Below are positions 47,679 to 56,408 of a DNA stretch of 64,000 nt, in pieces. Under the pieces are notes generated by a model that saw nothing but the letters and a program-made list of their open reading frames with translations, did not search any database and was not told the origin of the DNA. This stretch comes from Hoyosella rhizosphaerae. Lineage in GTDB: Bacteria > Actinomycetota > Actinomycetes > Mycobacteriales > Mycobacteriaceae. Both the position numbers and the translations under genes were made by a program. Location: NCBI RefSeq assembly GCF_014643175.1, contig NZ_BMJH01000002.1:496001-560000 (forward strand). Direction: 5' to 3'. Every line of letters begins with the position of its first letter. Position 1 is the first letter of the stretch.

Positions 47679-49294
47679 GAAGCAGCCTTTGCTGTTGCGC
47701 GATCGATGATGGTGGAAGTGTCGATGCCAACGGGCAAGGTGCCAAACACATCTCCGTGTTCACGTCCGAGTCTGCTGCGCGAGTAGGCCTCGAAAACAGC
47801 CGGATTCCCGTAGCGGGCAAGCAGTGACGCTTGAAGAAGTTGCGCCATCTGTCCCACTACCGTGCGAGCGCGATACTGCATCGTCTCGAAGTCGCCGAAT
47901 TGATCCTTGAGTTCAGCGAGAGCGGCAGTCACCCGAGGATCGTTCGCCTGTGCGATTTCGTCGAAAAACACCTCAAGCGTTTCGGGTTGCTTCGCTAGCG
48001 CTCGGAGCATGTCCAGCGCCGCAACATTTCCCGACCCCTCCCAAATTGATAGCAACGGAGCCTCCCGGTATAGGCGCGGCATCCGTGATTCTTCGACGTA
48101 ACCGTTTCCGCCGAGGCATTCCAGCGCTTCGGCTGCGTGAACCGGCCCTCGCTTACACACGTGATACTTACTGACGGCAAGTCCGATACGCCGCAACGCT
48201 TGGGACCGACCATCAGTCAGATCTGTCAGGTGGGCAAGCCACAGACCGACAAGAGTTGCACCCTCAGCCTCAACAGCCAGGTCGGCGAGGACATTGCGCA
48301 TCAAAGGTTGGTCGATGAGATAGTCGCCAAAAGCCTTTCGGTGCGTCGCGTGGTGAACAGCCTGCTGAACACCGACACGCATGAGCGTTCCCGTGGCAAG
48401 CGTGCAATCAAGGCGCGTCATGTTGACCATCTCAATGATGGTGCGCACCCCACGACCCTCCTCACCAACGAGAAAACCGACAGTGCCTGAGTACTCAACC
48501 TCGCTGGACGCGTTGGACCGGTTGCCCAGCTTGTCTTTGAGTCGTTGCAGTGCAAACGGGTTTCGGCTGCCATCGGGAAGCACGCGCGGCACAAGAAAAC
48601 ACGTCACCCCAGCGCTGGTTTGGGCGAGAGTGAGGAAGAGGTCCGACATCGGCGCGGAGGTAAACCACTTATGCCCGGTAATCAGGTACGTTCCATCGCT
48701 CTGCCGTACTGCGGTGGTGGTATTCGCACGCACATCGGAGCCGCCCTGTTTCTCCGTCATCGACATCCCAGCGATGAGCCCCTTCTTCGACAAAGGGGCG
48801 CGCAACCCGAAGTCATACTCAGTGGAGGTGAGCCCAGGTTCGTAGAGCGCCGCTAGTTCGGGAGTAGTCCGCAACGCCGGTATCACTGCGTACGTCATCG
48901 AGATAGGGCAGAGGTGGCCAGGGTCGGCCTGGCCCCAGATTTGCATCTTCGCCCCACGAATGAGGTGGGCGTGCGGGCGAGTCTCCGACCACGGTGTGCC
49001 ATGCATGCCAAAACCAATGGCGTGACGCATGAGTTGGTGATAACTCGGGTCATACACAACTTCGTCGATCCGATTGCCATAGCGGTCATGCGTTTTGAGA
49101 ACCGGCGGGTGAGCCTCGGCGAGATCACCAAGTTGCTGAGTCTCCGCGCTACCCGCGATGGCTCCTATTGCTTGGAGTTCAGACACACCATCCGTTGCAT
49201 CGGCGAGAGCGAGAGCGTCAAGCAAAGCCGGGTAATCGGCTGGGTTGTAATCAACGAGCGGTGGGACTTGATTGAACACTTCGTGGGTGGTCAT
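47675..49294 (-). CDS. AidB-like acyl-CoA dehydrogenase
   Basis: A 539-residue flavoprotein of the AidB branch of acyl-CoA dehydrogenases, longer than normal members (about 385). Characteristic segments are GMSMTEKQGGSDVRANTT, GHKWFTSAPMSDLFLTLAQ, GFLVGEEGRGVRTIIEMVNMTRLDC in pieces, and LECLGGNGYVEESRMPRLYREAPLLSIWEGSGNV. E. coli AidB belongs to the alkylation response, but in actinobacteria such proteins often sit in fatty-acid gene sets, as here with two crotonases. A metabolic role is more likely. Confidence 0.85.
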   Translation of the reverse strand: MTTHEVFNQVPPLVDYNPADYPALLDALALADATDGVSELQAIGAIAGSAETQQLGDLAEAHPPVLKTHDRYGNRIDEVVYDPSYHQLMRHAIGFGMHGTPWSETRPHAHLIRGAKMQIWGQADPGHLCPISMTYAVIPALRTTPELAALYEPGLTSTEYDFGLRAPLSKKGLIAGMSMTEKQGGSDVRANTTTAVRQSDGTYLITGHKWFTSAPMSDLFLTLAQTSAGVTCFLVPRVLPDGSRNPFALQRLKDKLGNRSNASSEVEYSGTVGFLVGEEGRGVRTIIEMVNMTRLDCTLATGTLMRVGVQQAVHHATHRKAFGDYLIDQPLMRNVLADLAVEAEGATLVGLWLAHLTDLTDGRSQALRRIGLAVSKYHVCKRGPVHAAEALECLGGNGYVEESRMPRLYREAPLLSIWEGSGNVAALDMLRALAKQPETLEVFFDEIAQANDPRVTAALAELKDQFGDFETMQYRARTVVGQMAQLLQASLLARYGNPAVFEAYSRSRLGREHGDVFGTLPVGIDTSTIIDRATAKAAS

Positions 49295-49302
49295 GAGCTT
49301 GC

Positions 49303-49896
49303 CTAACTGCCGATGGCGCGGCGGATCAACGTAAGAAGTTGGGGAACGACTTCAGGTGCGGGTGTGCGGTGGCCCAGGGGAGAAATGAGTGCGTCACCAA
49401 CCGCACCAACAATGGCTGCGGAAGTGAGTTGGGGGTCTTGCGGTGGAATCTTCCCGGCTTTAATCGCCTCGATAATTCCCGTGGCGAGCAGGGCGGAAAA
49501 TGCGGCGCGGAACTGAAGGCGCTGTTCATCGACCAGCGGGTCGACAGGTTCGGCGAGAAGTGCGTACGCCATCTTGGGATCAGAGAGCGCCCGGTAACAA
49601 AAGGTTTCCATGGCGGCGACGACAGCGTTGACCGGGTCGGACTCTCGTGTTGCCGAGTTCGTCACCGCGGCAACTTCCCGGCTACAGGCCGTGCGGAAAA
49701 CCTCCGCGAACAATTCGCCTTTGCTGGGGAAGAAGCGGTAGATCGTTCCCGTGGCGATACCTGCACGCTCCGCAACCGCGCTCATCGCGCACCCTGCGTA
49801 GCCATATTCGTGGACAAGGTGAGTCGCTGCGGCGACGATATCCTCCCGCGTTTGAGCGAGACGGGCTTTGACTGCGGGTGTTTGGCGGTATGCCAT
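49303..49896 (-). CDS. TetR family transcriptional regulator
   Basis: A 197-residue regulator. The DNA-binding domain is at about residues 13-62 (LAQTREDIVAAATHLVHEYGYAG, then AGIATGTIYRFFPSKGELF). It is the first gene of the operon, 8 bases before the AidB-like gene, so it probably represses its own operon and responds to an acyl-CoA or related ligand. A promoter-like sequence overlapping an inverted repeat lies directly upstream. Confidence 0.88.
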   Translation of the reverse strand: MAYRQTPAVKARLAQTREDIVAAATHLVHEYGYAGCAMSAVAERAGIATGTIYRFFPSKGELFAEVFRTACSREVAAVTNSATRESDPVNAVVAAMETFCYRALSDPKMAYALLAEPVDPLVDEQRLQFRAAFSALLATGIIEAIKAGKIPPQDPQLTSAAIVGAVGDALISPLGHRTPAPEVVPQLLTLIRRAIGS

Positions 49897-49905
49897 GTAA
49901 AGAAG

Positions 49906-49932
49906 TGAACACCGGTTCAGTTCTTAAGTCAA
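49906..49932 (-). promoter_or_regulatory. Promoter/operator of the TetR-AidB operon
   Basis: On the minus strand TTGACT (49932-49927) could be the -35 box, with a weak -10 17 bases on. TGAAC (49906-49910) and GTTCA (49915-49919) form an inverted repeat overlapping the -10, a good place for TetR binding. Confidence 0.45.
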
Positions 49933-49993
49933 GGGTTAGGTTGGGATGGGTTTGTAGCGCTTGGCCCACCCATAGCGTTGTACCTGTCTTCAA

Positions 49994-50024
49994 TAGCCCC
50001 GCACACCAGATGTGGTGAGGGCTA
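49994..50024 (-). terminator. Hairpin at the end of the decayed gene
   Basis: TAGCCC pairs with GGGCTA and CACCA with TGGTG inside it. The TAG stop of the third frame segment of the neighbouring pseudogene lies in the arm at 50022-50024. Confidence 0.5.
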
Positions 50025-50640
50025 GTACACATCGCACCCCGCCCCTGCTCCGGTGCCCTGAATATCAGACGGGGCCCGTGAAGCATCCTCGATTGCGGCG
50101 CTCTCGAGTTCGAGTCGTTCGGCACATTCTGCTTCAGCGTTGGTGAAACCGCCGGGGATTTCCTCACGCTCGGATCGTGGCTGCTGACCGGGGGCGCGCT
50201 GGCGTTCGGTGGGGATGTTCTCTAACTCCCGAGCGTTCGCTGGGACCTCAGTGTCGAGTCCGGGGGTGATTTGGCGTTCGAGTTGCACACCGGGGGCAGA
50301 GGAGACGGGGGTGCGGTCAGCGCGCTCGGGAAAGGCATGCCTTCCGACTCGGCTACTGATGGTGGGATCTGCTCGGAGTTGCCTGGGGCCGCGGTGGTTT
50401 CCTGGTCTCGCTGCGCCTGGTTCGTTGTGCGCGGGGACTCAGAAAGCGCAGGTTTTCCTTGGTGTGGTGCGCCGGGGGCCTGGACTATGGGGTTACCGGG
50501 GACGGGGACGGGGAAGGTGATGTGGGTTGCGCCCCCGCCAGAGTTGGGGTGGCGGCGATCATCGCGCAGGCCAGTAGCGCGAGGGAGCACCTTTCTGCGC
50601 GAGCGCTGTGCTGGTGGTGGTCGAGAATTTGTCATGTCTG
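50022..50640 (-). pseudogene. Frame-broken secreted Pro-rich protein
   Basis: Protein-like sequence continues through three minus-strand frames. The first gives a signal-peptide-like stretch (LALLACAMIAATPTLAGA, then PTSPSPSPSPVTP) ending at a stop near 50485. A second frame continues with a Pro/Gln-rich segment (PIVQAPGAPHQGKPALSE, then AESEGMPFPSAL). A third frame has ITPGLDTEVPANARELENI through to TAG at 50022-50024. The simplest reading is one secreted protein broken by at least two frameshifts. No family is recognised. Any short intact frame here is probably a fragment. Confidence 0.5.
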
Positions 50641-51109
50641 CTCCTCATGTCACTGCAATCAGCAACCAGACATGCGCGACATAGCAGGCAGAACGCGTTA
50701 TCAGAATTTGATGCGGGTCGGAAGGATTCGTGGATACACGTATGCCTGTGGAGCATATTTCCTCCGCTACAGTCGATGCGCACAATTAGAAGCGATCACC
50801 CACATCGCTCGGCAGTGACATAGGAAGAAACTGAAGTTCCGGTGTTGGACGACACATCTACGGCCCCACCAACGGCTACGCAACAATCGATGGGTCCCAA
50901 CGAATCGTGATCGATACCGACCCGGCACCCGTGTACGCACTCATCCACAAGAAGACGGCTCAAATGCCACCGTCTTGTGTAGGAAAAATTAGGCGGATTG
51001 CCAGCGTGGGGGTTGAGCCACGGTTACGACGGTCTCAACCCCCATTACCAGGTGCGACGAGGCCCGCGATGATCTGGGCCTTGGGTAAACGCTGATCGCA
51101 TTCCGGAGT
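50641..51109. other. Region without an intact gene, with a possible coding remnant
   Basis: A plus-strand frame around 50842-50970, without a good start, reads SGVGRHIYGPTNGYATIDG, then QRIVIDTDPAPVYALIHKK, which looks like protein but has no recognised family. It may be the tail of a lost gene. A strong hairpin at 51007-51044 belongs to the next gene. Nothing else was seen. Confidence 0.4.
51007..51044 (-). terminator. Hairpin downstream of the lipoprotein gene
   Basis: TGGGGGTTGAG (51007-51017) pairs perfectly over 11 bp with CTCAACCCCCA (51034-51044). It lies about 65 bases past the lipoprotein stop. Confidence 0.65.
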
Positions 51110-51748
51110 TTAAGGTTCAGTTTTCCAGACTTGGATTAGATAGTCTTCGTCAACCTCGTTGTCCATCCAACCCTGGTTCTCAAGGCGGCCACGGGCATGA
51201 ATCCTCACGGTGTACTGTCCGGCCCCGTCGGCGGTCAGCGGTTCGCTGATGCCGTCCCAGATATCACCGCCCCCGCTGCCCCAGAAAAGGAGCCCAGTCT
51301 CGGACTGCACTTGGACATCGAAGATCTCTTCCCAGCCGGACTCGATGCGCTCGGGAGCGTGATGTAGCGCCTGCGTTTCAACAGAGATGTAGCCGTATTG
51401 GGCCCCTGTGCAGAAGAACACCACCTTCTCGTTGACTGCGGGCTCCATGCAGGTTCCGCCAGGAATGTTAGGCGGGCCACCTTTGGGCCAGTCCATGATC
51501 ATGAAAGCGCCGAAGGATTCGCCTTCGCCGCGCTGAATCCGTTGTTCCAACACTTCTCCCTCGTTCTCCGATTCTTGGGTTTCATGATTTGGCGTCACTG
51601 GGGCTACGTTGTGGTCTTCACCAGAACTGCAGCCTGCGAGTAACACGAGTGCGATCGCCGCAATGATGGTCGATCTGCGAGGGCTAAGACACGCGCGATG
51701 TCCTGTCGTATCTCCCACTGATTCGCTGCTGGGGCGTGTGCGGTTCAT
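51110..51748 (-). CDS. Lipoprotein of unknown function
   Basis: A 212-residue protein with a basic N-terminal region, a hydrophobic stretch and a lipobox LLAGC (cysteine at about residue 40). An acidic linker (HETQESENEGEVLEQ) leads to a beta-rich domain with two cysteines (GGTCMEP, VFFCTGAQYG) and many Trp/Gly residues. The C-terminal part reads like a beta-sandwich (QYTVRIHARGRL, then EDYLIQVWKTEP). No family recognised. It overlaps a small upstream frame by ATGA. Confidence 0.72.
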   Translation of the reverse strand: MNRTRPSSESVGDTTGHRACLSPRRSTIIAAIALVLLAGCSSGEDHNVAPVTPNHETQESENEGEVLEQRIQRGEGESFGAFMIMDWPKGGPPNIPGGTCMEPAVNEKVVFFCTGAQYGYISVETQALHHAPERIESGWEEIFDVQVQSETGLLFWGSGGGDIWDGISEPLTADGAGQYTVRIHARGRLENQGWMDNEVDEDYLIQVWKTEP

Positions 51749-51933
51749 CGCGTCTCATTCCGATCATTAGGAAGATAGCCAAAATCTGCGTCGACGTAGA
51801 AAGGGTCGTCCTCGATTACCTTATTGGAGGTGTGCAACCAGGATGGATCTGCGCCTCCGGATCTGTTGTGTGACCTATTGATGTGGCACACGCTGTACCC
51901 CGGTCCCACGATATCGATAGCCACATTCGGCAT
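51745..51933 (-). CDS. Small ORF coupled to the lipoprotein gene
   Basis: A 62-codon frame between two in-frame TGA codons, whose stop overlaps the lipoprotein ATG by 4 bases. The predicted protein (MPNVAIDIVGPGYSV at the start, DDPFYVDADFGYLPND near the end) looks protein-like rather than random. It is either a real small gene or the surviving 3' end of a larger one; the 157 bases above it up to 52090 hold no clear gene. No family recognised. Confidence 0.45.
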   Translation of the reverse strand: MPNVAIDIVGPGYSVCHINRSHNRSGGADPSWLHTSNKVIEDDPFYVDADFGYLPNDRNETR

Positions 51934-52090
51934 CTGCGGAAAGTCCGCTCACCGTTGGATTCTTCCTGCATGCGCGGTCACGGTTCTCGGCTACTTCGCT
52001 TGGCGTCCCCCTTGTCAGAGGCTGTCCGCCGGGAGCGCCTGCAATGAATACCTGGCTTCCCCGCAGCGCGCACGCGAGCAGTGCCTGCGG

Positions 52091-53194
52091 CTACTGCGGT
52101 TCTTCGTCCCAGAACGGATACGTGTCGCTGGTGTCGCACACCCAGGATCGGGAATCGCCGTTGCTGGTGGCCGAGTCGGTGAGCCAGTACGTTTCGTCGG
52201 GCGCCCATCCCGCGATGACGCTCGCTGTGTCGTCAGTGGCATCGATCGCGGTCCCAGCTGCCGCCAGGTACCCCGCCACGGTGAGATGCACGCCTTCGTA
52301 CTCGTCGGCGACTTGTGTCCAGTCAGGGACGACCCATCGTCCAGATCGTCCGGTGGTCAGGTACCAGTCGTTTCGCTTCTGCGCGGTGACCTCGATGGGG
52401 AACCGTCGGCACAGTTCGGCCCATGCCTGCGCGCGGTCTATCTCGTACACACGAGCGTTAACCGGGGCGCTGACTTGTCGCGTGACTGCCCGTTTCCATC
52501 CCATGCCGTCCTCGACGAACCACAAGCAGGCAGGTGCCCCATCGAAGAGCCGTCGTGTCGAGAACAGAGTCGGAGGTGTCGACCACCACCCGTCGGAACA
52601 GCTGTAGATCGGGTCACGTGCGGCCCGTGCTTCGTTCTCGCGGGTGCGCTCACGCCACTTGCGAAGACGTTCAGCCTCGGTCGACTCGGGACCGGCTAAA
52701 TAGTCCGGACGGCCGTCGTCCCACGACCACACCGACCATTGGTCGGTCGCGACGAGAGCTGTGGTCCACCAATCTGAGTGGGGTGATCGTGCAATATGCT
52801 CGGCGACCCGTCCGAGCTCGCGTTGCACGGGCTCGGTAGCGGCGAGGGTGTCCTCGCCCTCGGGTTTCTGCCAGTACTGTGCCGCGTTGACAGCCTCGGC
52901 GAGAGCCGAACGAAGCATGGACGGTGTTACTGCGGGAAGCGTCATCTCGGACAGGCGGTAGGCCACCTCCTCCGGCGTGATGACGGTTCGCCACACGGAC
53001 TCTGCGCCGGACCTGTACACCGCACCCTGGCCGGGCTCGAGATGATGTGACGCCCGAACGACTGCGTAACGCAGTGAGTCGCGGCCCTGCTTGACACCAT
53101 GGACTCGTTCGGCCTCCAACGCGAATTTGAGCAGCAGTCGACGCCCACGCGGTCCTGTCAACAAGTCCTCTGCGATGCTCAACTTCTCCTCCAT
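52091..53194 (-). CDS. Trp-rich hypothetical protein
   Basis: A 367-residue cytosolic protein with no signal peptide or membrane segment. It contains about 15 tryptophans and several acidic stretches; recognisable blocks are EKLSIAEDLLTGPRGRRLLL at the N-terminus, SDWWTTALVATDQWSVWSWD in the middle and AGWAPDETYWLTDSATS near the end. The ATG at 53194 follows GGAG by 6 bases, which is preferred over an upstream in-frame ATG at 53260. No family recognised. It follows the interrupted gene at 53288-53833 on the same strand and may have worked with it. Confidence 0.7.
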   Translation of the reverse strand: MEEKLSIAEDLLTGPRGRRLLLKFALEAERVHGVKQGRDSLRYAVVRASHHLEPGQGAVYRSGAESVWRTVITPEEVAYRLSEMTLPAVTPSMLRSALAEAVNAAQYWQKPEGEDTLAATEPVQRELGRVAEHIARSPHSDWWTTALVATDQWSVWSWDDGRPDYLAGPESTEAERLRKWRERTRENEARAARDPIYSCSDGWWSTPPTLFSTRRLFDGAPACLWFVEDGMGWKRAVTRQVSAPVNARVYEIDRAQAWAELCRRFPIEVTAQKRNDWYLTTGRSGRWVVPDWTQVADEYEGVHLTVAGYLAAAGTAIDATDDTASVIAGWAPDETYWLTDSATSNGDSRSWVCDTSDTYPFWDEEPQ

Positions 53195-53287
53195 CCCGTA
53201 CTCCTCGACCGGTTCGACCACGGCACTCCGCTCGGCCCGAACACTAAACCTGGTTCTCAACCGAGACCGGGAGCCAGGGTTGACTCA

Positions 53288-53833
53288 TTAGAAATGAAGT
53301 TCCAGCTTCCATGGAGCGACATCCATTACGTCGTCTCGGTCCGACCGTCGGATGTAGGCCGTGGTCCGTGGGTTGCCTGTCCATTCACATGCCCAGACAT
53401 TGCCCAGCCGATAGACGTCAATCGGTCCACCGTCACCCAAGGTGGCAGAAACCTCGACGTCGGGTTCCGCGTTGCCATAGACGACTCACCACGAGCTTCC
53501 AGGGATATCGGCAAGGTTTTCTGCGTTGAGCTTGAAGCAGTTTGGCGGCAGGGGCCGCCGCATCAGCCCGTCGGGTTGGGATTCCAGCATCGGGAGTTCA
53601 GATTCACGCGCTACCTGGCTGGCACCGTCTTCACGCCACAGCATGAGCAAGCCAGACATGGGGAGAACCATCCGCTGGATCTCCAGCTCAGCGCCTTCGG
53701 AACCCTCCTTGCCCGTTACCATCTCCATCCAGCCCCGTTTCTGTGGCAGGTTGCTTGCGTCGGTGACGCGGTAAATACCGTCTTGCCTTAACCGAGTATG
53801 TCCGCACGCCTCACTTTCGACTGATCGTGCCAT
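53288..53833 (-). pseudogene. Hypothetical gene interrupted by one in-frame TGA
   Basis: The frame runs to TGA at 53488-53486 after AENLADIPGSSW, then continues in the same frame for 65 sense codons (VVYGNAEPDVEVSA, later NVWACEWTGNPRT, ending APWKLELHF) to TAA at 53290-53288. The codon before the TGA is TGG, so a TGG-to-TGA nonsense change in an original Trp-Trp pair explains it simply. GC-rich third positions continue on both sides. The start is unresolved: ATG 53833 leaves 9 bases to the divergent gene, and third-position bias begins only near 53780, so ATG 53728 is possible. No family recognised. Confidence 0.65.
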
Positions 53834-53842
53834 GCTGTAGCG

Positions 53843-54745
53843 ATGGCAACGCCGCGACCCATCACTATTGATCTTCCGACGCATTCAGTGGCTGCGCTTG
53901 AGTGGGGTCCGTCCGATGGGCCCTTGGCGATTTTGCTGCATGGTTTCCCGGATACGGCTCATACCTGGCGCCATCTTGGGCCTCATCTGGGCGAACAGGG
54001 CTGGCATGTCGTTGCGCCGTTTAGTCGTGGATACGCACCCACTGGGCCTGCACCAGACGGCAACTATGAACTAGCTGCGCTTGTGAGCGATGTCATCGAT
54101 ATCTATGGCGCGCTCAACGGTACTGACGAGGCGATCGTTGTTGGCCATGATTGGGGTTCGGCTGTTGCGTCCGGTGTCGCGAGTACGGCTCTTGGGAAGT
54201 TCTCCGCTGCTGTTCTTATGGCTGTGCCTCCGTTGGCTGCACTTACTGCGCAAGCATGGCCGCCGAAAGTGTTCGTTAAGAATGGACCCGTTTGGCTTCG
54301 GCAGCTTCCTCGAAGTTGGTACATGTTGGTTGCCCAGACGCCGCTGCTGACGGATAAGTTGATCGAAACTCTGTGGGCTAGGTGGGCGCCTGACTACGAC
54401 TACACGCAGGACCTCGGGCACATTAGACGAGCGCTTCCCACGGCTGCGCATAAGAAAGCTGCTTTGAGTTACTACCGCGCTCTGTGGAACCCGCTGTACA
54501 AGAGCGCAGAGTATTCGGCTGAGCGCCGTCGTGTATTCGGCAAGCCCAAGGTGCGGACATTGTGTCTGCATGGTGCGGATGATGTGTGCATTCGAGCCGA
54601 GCTCAACGCCCACAGTCTCGCAGTGTTGCCGCGGGGGAGTGACGTCACCACAATCGAGCGAGCAGGCCATTTCTTTCACTTGGAGCAACCTCAGATGGTC
54701 AACTCACTGATTGACTCGTTTGTAGGGTCGCCGCGTTCGAGCTAG
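53843..54745 (+). CDS. Alpha/beta hydrolase, epoxide-hydrolase/haloalkane-dehalogenase type
   Basis: A 300-residue alpha/beta-fold hydrolase. The oxyanion motif is HGFPDT (33-38) and the nucleophile is Asp103 in VVGHDWGSA, an aspartate as in epoxide hydrolases and dehalogenases rather than serine. A helical cap (about 145-215) follows, then LCLHGADDVCI with the acid and the histidine in RAGHFFHLEQP. Cap tyrosines needed for epoxide opening may be in YMLVAQ or DYDYTQ but are not certain. The gene ends 8 bases before a convergent small gene. Confidence 0.85.
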   Translation: MATPRPITIDLPTHSVAALEWGPSDGPLAILLHGFPDTAHTWRHLGPHLGEQGWHVVAPFSRGYAPTGPAPDGNYELAALVSDVIDIYGALNGTDEAIVVGHDWGSAVASGVASTALGKFSAAVLMAVPPLAALTAQAWPPKVFVKNGPVWLRQLPRSWYMLVAQTPLLTDKLIETLWARWAPDYDYTQDLGHIRRALPTAAHKKAALSYYRALWNPLYKSAEYSAERRRVFGKPKVRTLCLHGADDVCIRAELNAHSLAVLPRGSDVTTIERAGHFFHLEQPQMVNSLIDSFVGSPRSS

Positions 54746-54753
54746 GTGTGCAA

Positions 54754-55065
54754 CTACCGAGTGAGCACACCGGCGGACATTGACATGACGACCAGGACCA
54801 GCGCTAGTAGGAACCAGACGGCACCGAACCAGCGCCTCCATTCGTCACCGTTGCGCCAGCACTGCAACGTAAACAGCACCGCACCGAGAACTCCAAGAAA
54901 AATCAACCCAGTAGGCACAAACAAGATGATGGTGCGTTGTGTGTCTGCACACGGATCGGTGATGACACAGCCGCCGGGAATGGTCACCGCGGTGCCGATG
55001 AGCACACCAAATGCTGCTGCGACGACGAGCCCCACGTAGATGGCGACATTGCGAAACTGCATCAT
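54754..55065 (-). CDS. Small membrane protein of unknown function
   Basis: A 103-residue protein with three hydrophobic segments (about 7-28, 43-65 and 77-98). Two cysteines in an external loop (GGCVITDPCAD) could form a disulphide. No family recognised. It is transcribed away from metB, with 108 bases between the starts. Confidence 0.65.
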   Translation of the reverse strand: MMQFRNVAIYVGLVVAAAFGVLIGTAVTIPGGCVITDPCADTQRTIILFVPTGLIFLGVLGAVLFTLQCWRNGDEWRRWFGAVWFLLALVLVVMSMSAGVLTR

Positions 55066-55173
55066 CCCACCCCCTGTCTTTGCGGCCTCTTAACTGCACG
55101 GTACGCCGACAAATCCGCACAAGCACAGGTGCCCGGTCGAAATTTGTCTGTCATCGGCATTAGTCTGAGGGGC

Positions 55174-56319
55174 ATGAGTGAGCAGCAGGGTTTTTCGACC
55201 ACGGCCATCCACGCGGGCTTTGATCCCGATCCTCAGACCGGTGTGGTGAATGTTCCTATCTACGCGAGTTCAACATTCGCCCAAGACGGTGTGGGCGGGA
55301 TGCGCGGCGGGTTTGAGTATGCCCGCACCGGAAATCCCACCAGGAAAGCTCTCGAAGCAAACATGGCTGCGATTGAACAGGGCACGCATGGTCGGGCATT
55401 TTCGTCCGGCATGGCAGCGACTGATGCGTTGCTGCGTGCGACGTTGCGTCCCGGCGATCACCTCGTCATCCCCAATGATGCTTACGGCGGCACCTTCCGC
55501 CTCATCGACAAGGTCTTCACGCAGTGGGGGATTAGCTATACGCCCGCGCCCATTACTGACCTCGACGCCATTCGGGCGGCTATTCGGCCGGAAACGAAGT
55601 TGGTGTGGATCGAAACGCCAACGAACCCGCTGCTGAATGTTGGCGACATCGCGGCAATTGCGGAAATTGCGCACGCTGCGGGCGCCAAGCTTGTTGTCGA
55701 CAACACGTTCGCTTCGCCTTACCTGCAGCAGCCGTTGAACTTTGGTGCCGACGTGGTCCTTCACTCGACGACGAAGTACCTAGGTGGGCACTCAGACGTC
55801 GTTGGTGGCGCGATTGTGACGCGGGACGAACAACTTGACGCGGACGTTGCATTCTTACAGAACGGCGCAGGCGGAGTACCCGGCCCGTTCGACGTGTTCC
55901 TCACCATGCGTGGCATCAAGACCCTCGCCGTTCGGATGGATAGGCACTCCGACAACGCCGAAAAGGTCGTGGACTTCCTCACCGGGCATAAGGCGATTTC
56001 GCATGTTCTTTACCCCGGATTGCCTGAACACCCAGGGCACGAAGTTGCTGCAAAGCAGATGAAGCGTTTTGGCGGGATGGTTTCTGTTCGCCTAGTTGGC
56101 GGCCGACAAGCAGCGCTCGACTTCTGCGCGAAAACAACAGTGTTCACTCTTGCTGAATCTCTTGGCGGCGTGGAATCGCTCATTGAACACCCCGGCGCGA
56201 TGACGCACGCTTCGACCGCAGGATCGGTGCTGGAAGTTCCTGACGACCTGGTGCGCTTGTCTGTCGGGATCGAAGACAGTGCTGACCTCCTCGCGGATAT
56301 CGACCAGGCACTCGCATAG
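55174..56319 (+). CDS. metB: Cystathionine gamma-synthase
   Basis: A 381-residue Cys/Met-metabolism PLP enzyme that makes cystathionine from an acylated homoserine and cysteine. Conserved parts are FEYARTGNPTRKALE, AFSSGMAATDALLR, and the PLP lysine near residue 201 in LHSTTKYLGGHSDVVGG, followed by SLGGVESLIEHP. The ATG at 55174 is chosen from length; the frame is open 79 codons further upstream but without family sequence. Gamma-lyase activity cannot be ruled out. In mycobacteria it lies close to cbs; here the two are 29 kb apart. Confidence 0.93.
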   Translation: MSEQQGFSTTAIHAGFDPDPQTGVVNVPIYASSTFAQDGVGGMRGGFEYARTGNPTRKALEANMAAIEQGTHGRAFSSGMAATDALLRATLRPGDHLVIPNDAYGGTFRLIDKVFTQWGISYTPAPITDLDAIRAAIRPETKLVWIETPTNPLLNVGDIAAIAEIAHAAGAKLVVDNTFASPYLQQPLNFGADVVLHSTTKYLGGHSDVVGGAIVTRDEQLDADVAFLQNGAGGVPGPFDVFLTMRGIKTLAVRMDRHSDNAEKVVDFLTGHKAISHVLYPGLPEHPGHEVAAKQMKRFGGMVSVRLVGGRQAALDFCAKTTVFTLAESLGGVESLIEHPGAMTHASTAGSVLEVPDDLVRLSVGIEDSADLLADIDQALA

Positions 56320-56408
56320 CTGGTGTGTTGCGGTTGGTGCGGAACGGCTGAGTTGAGTTCGGGGCTACCACGGTGACGGACTCGCTCACAGTGACTAGGG
56401 TTGGCGGG

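Noticed and set aside
53486-53488. Selenocysteine as explanation for the in-frame TGA
   Set aside because: The TGA follows a Trp codon, the protein has no redox motif there, and no SECIS-like hairpin was seen directly downstream.
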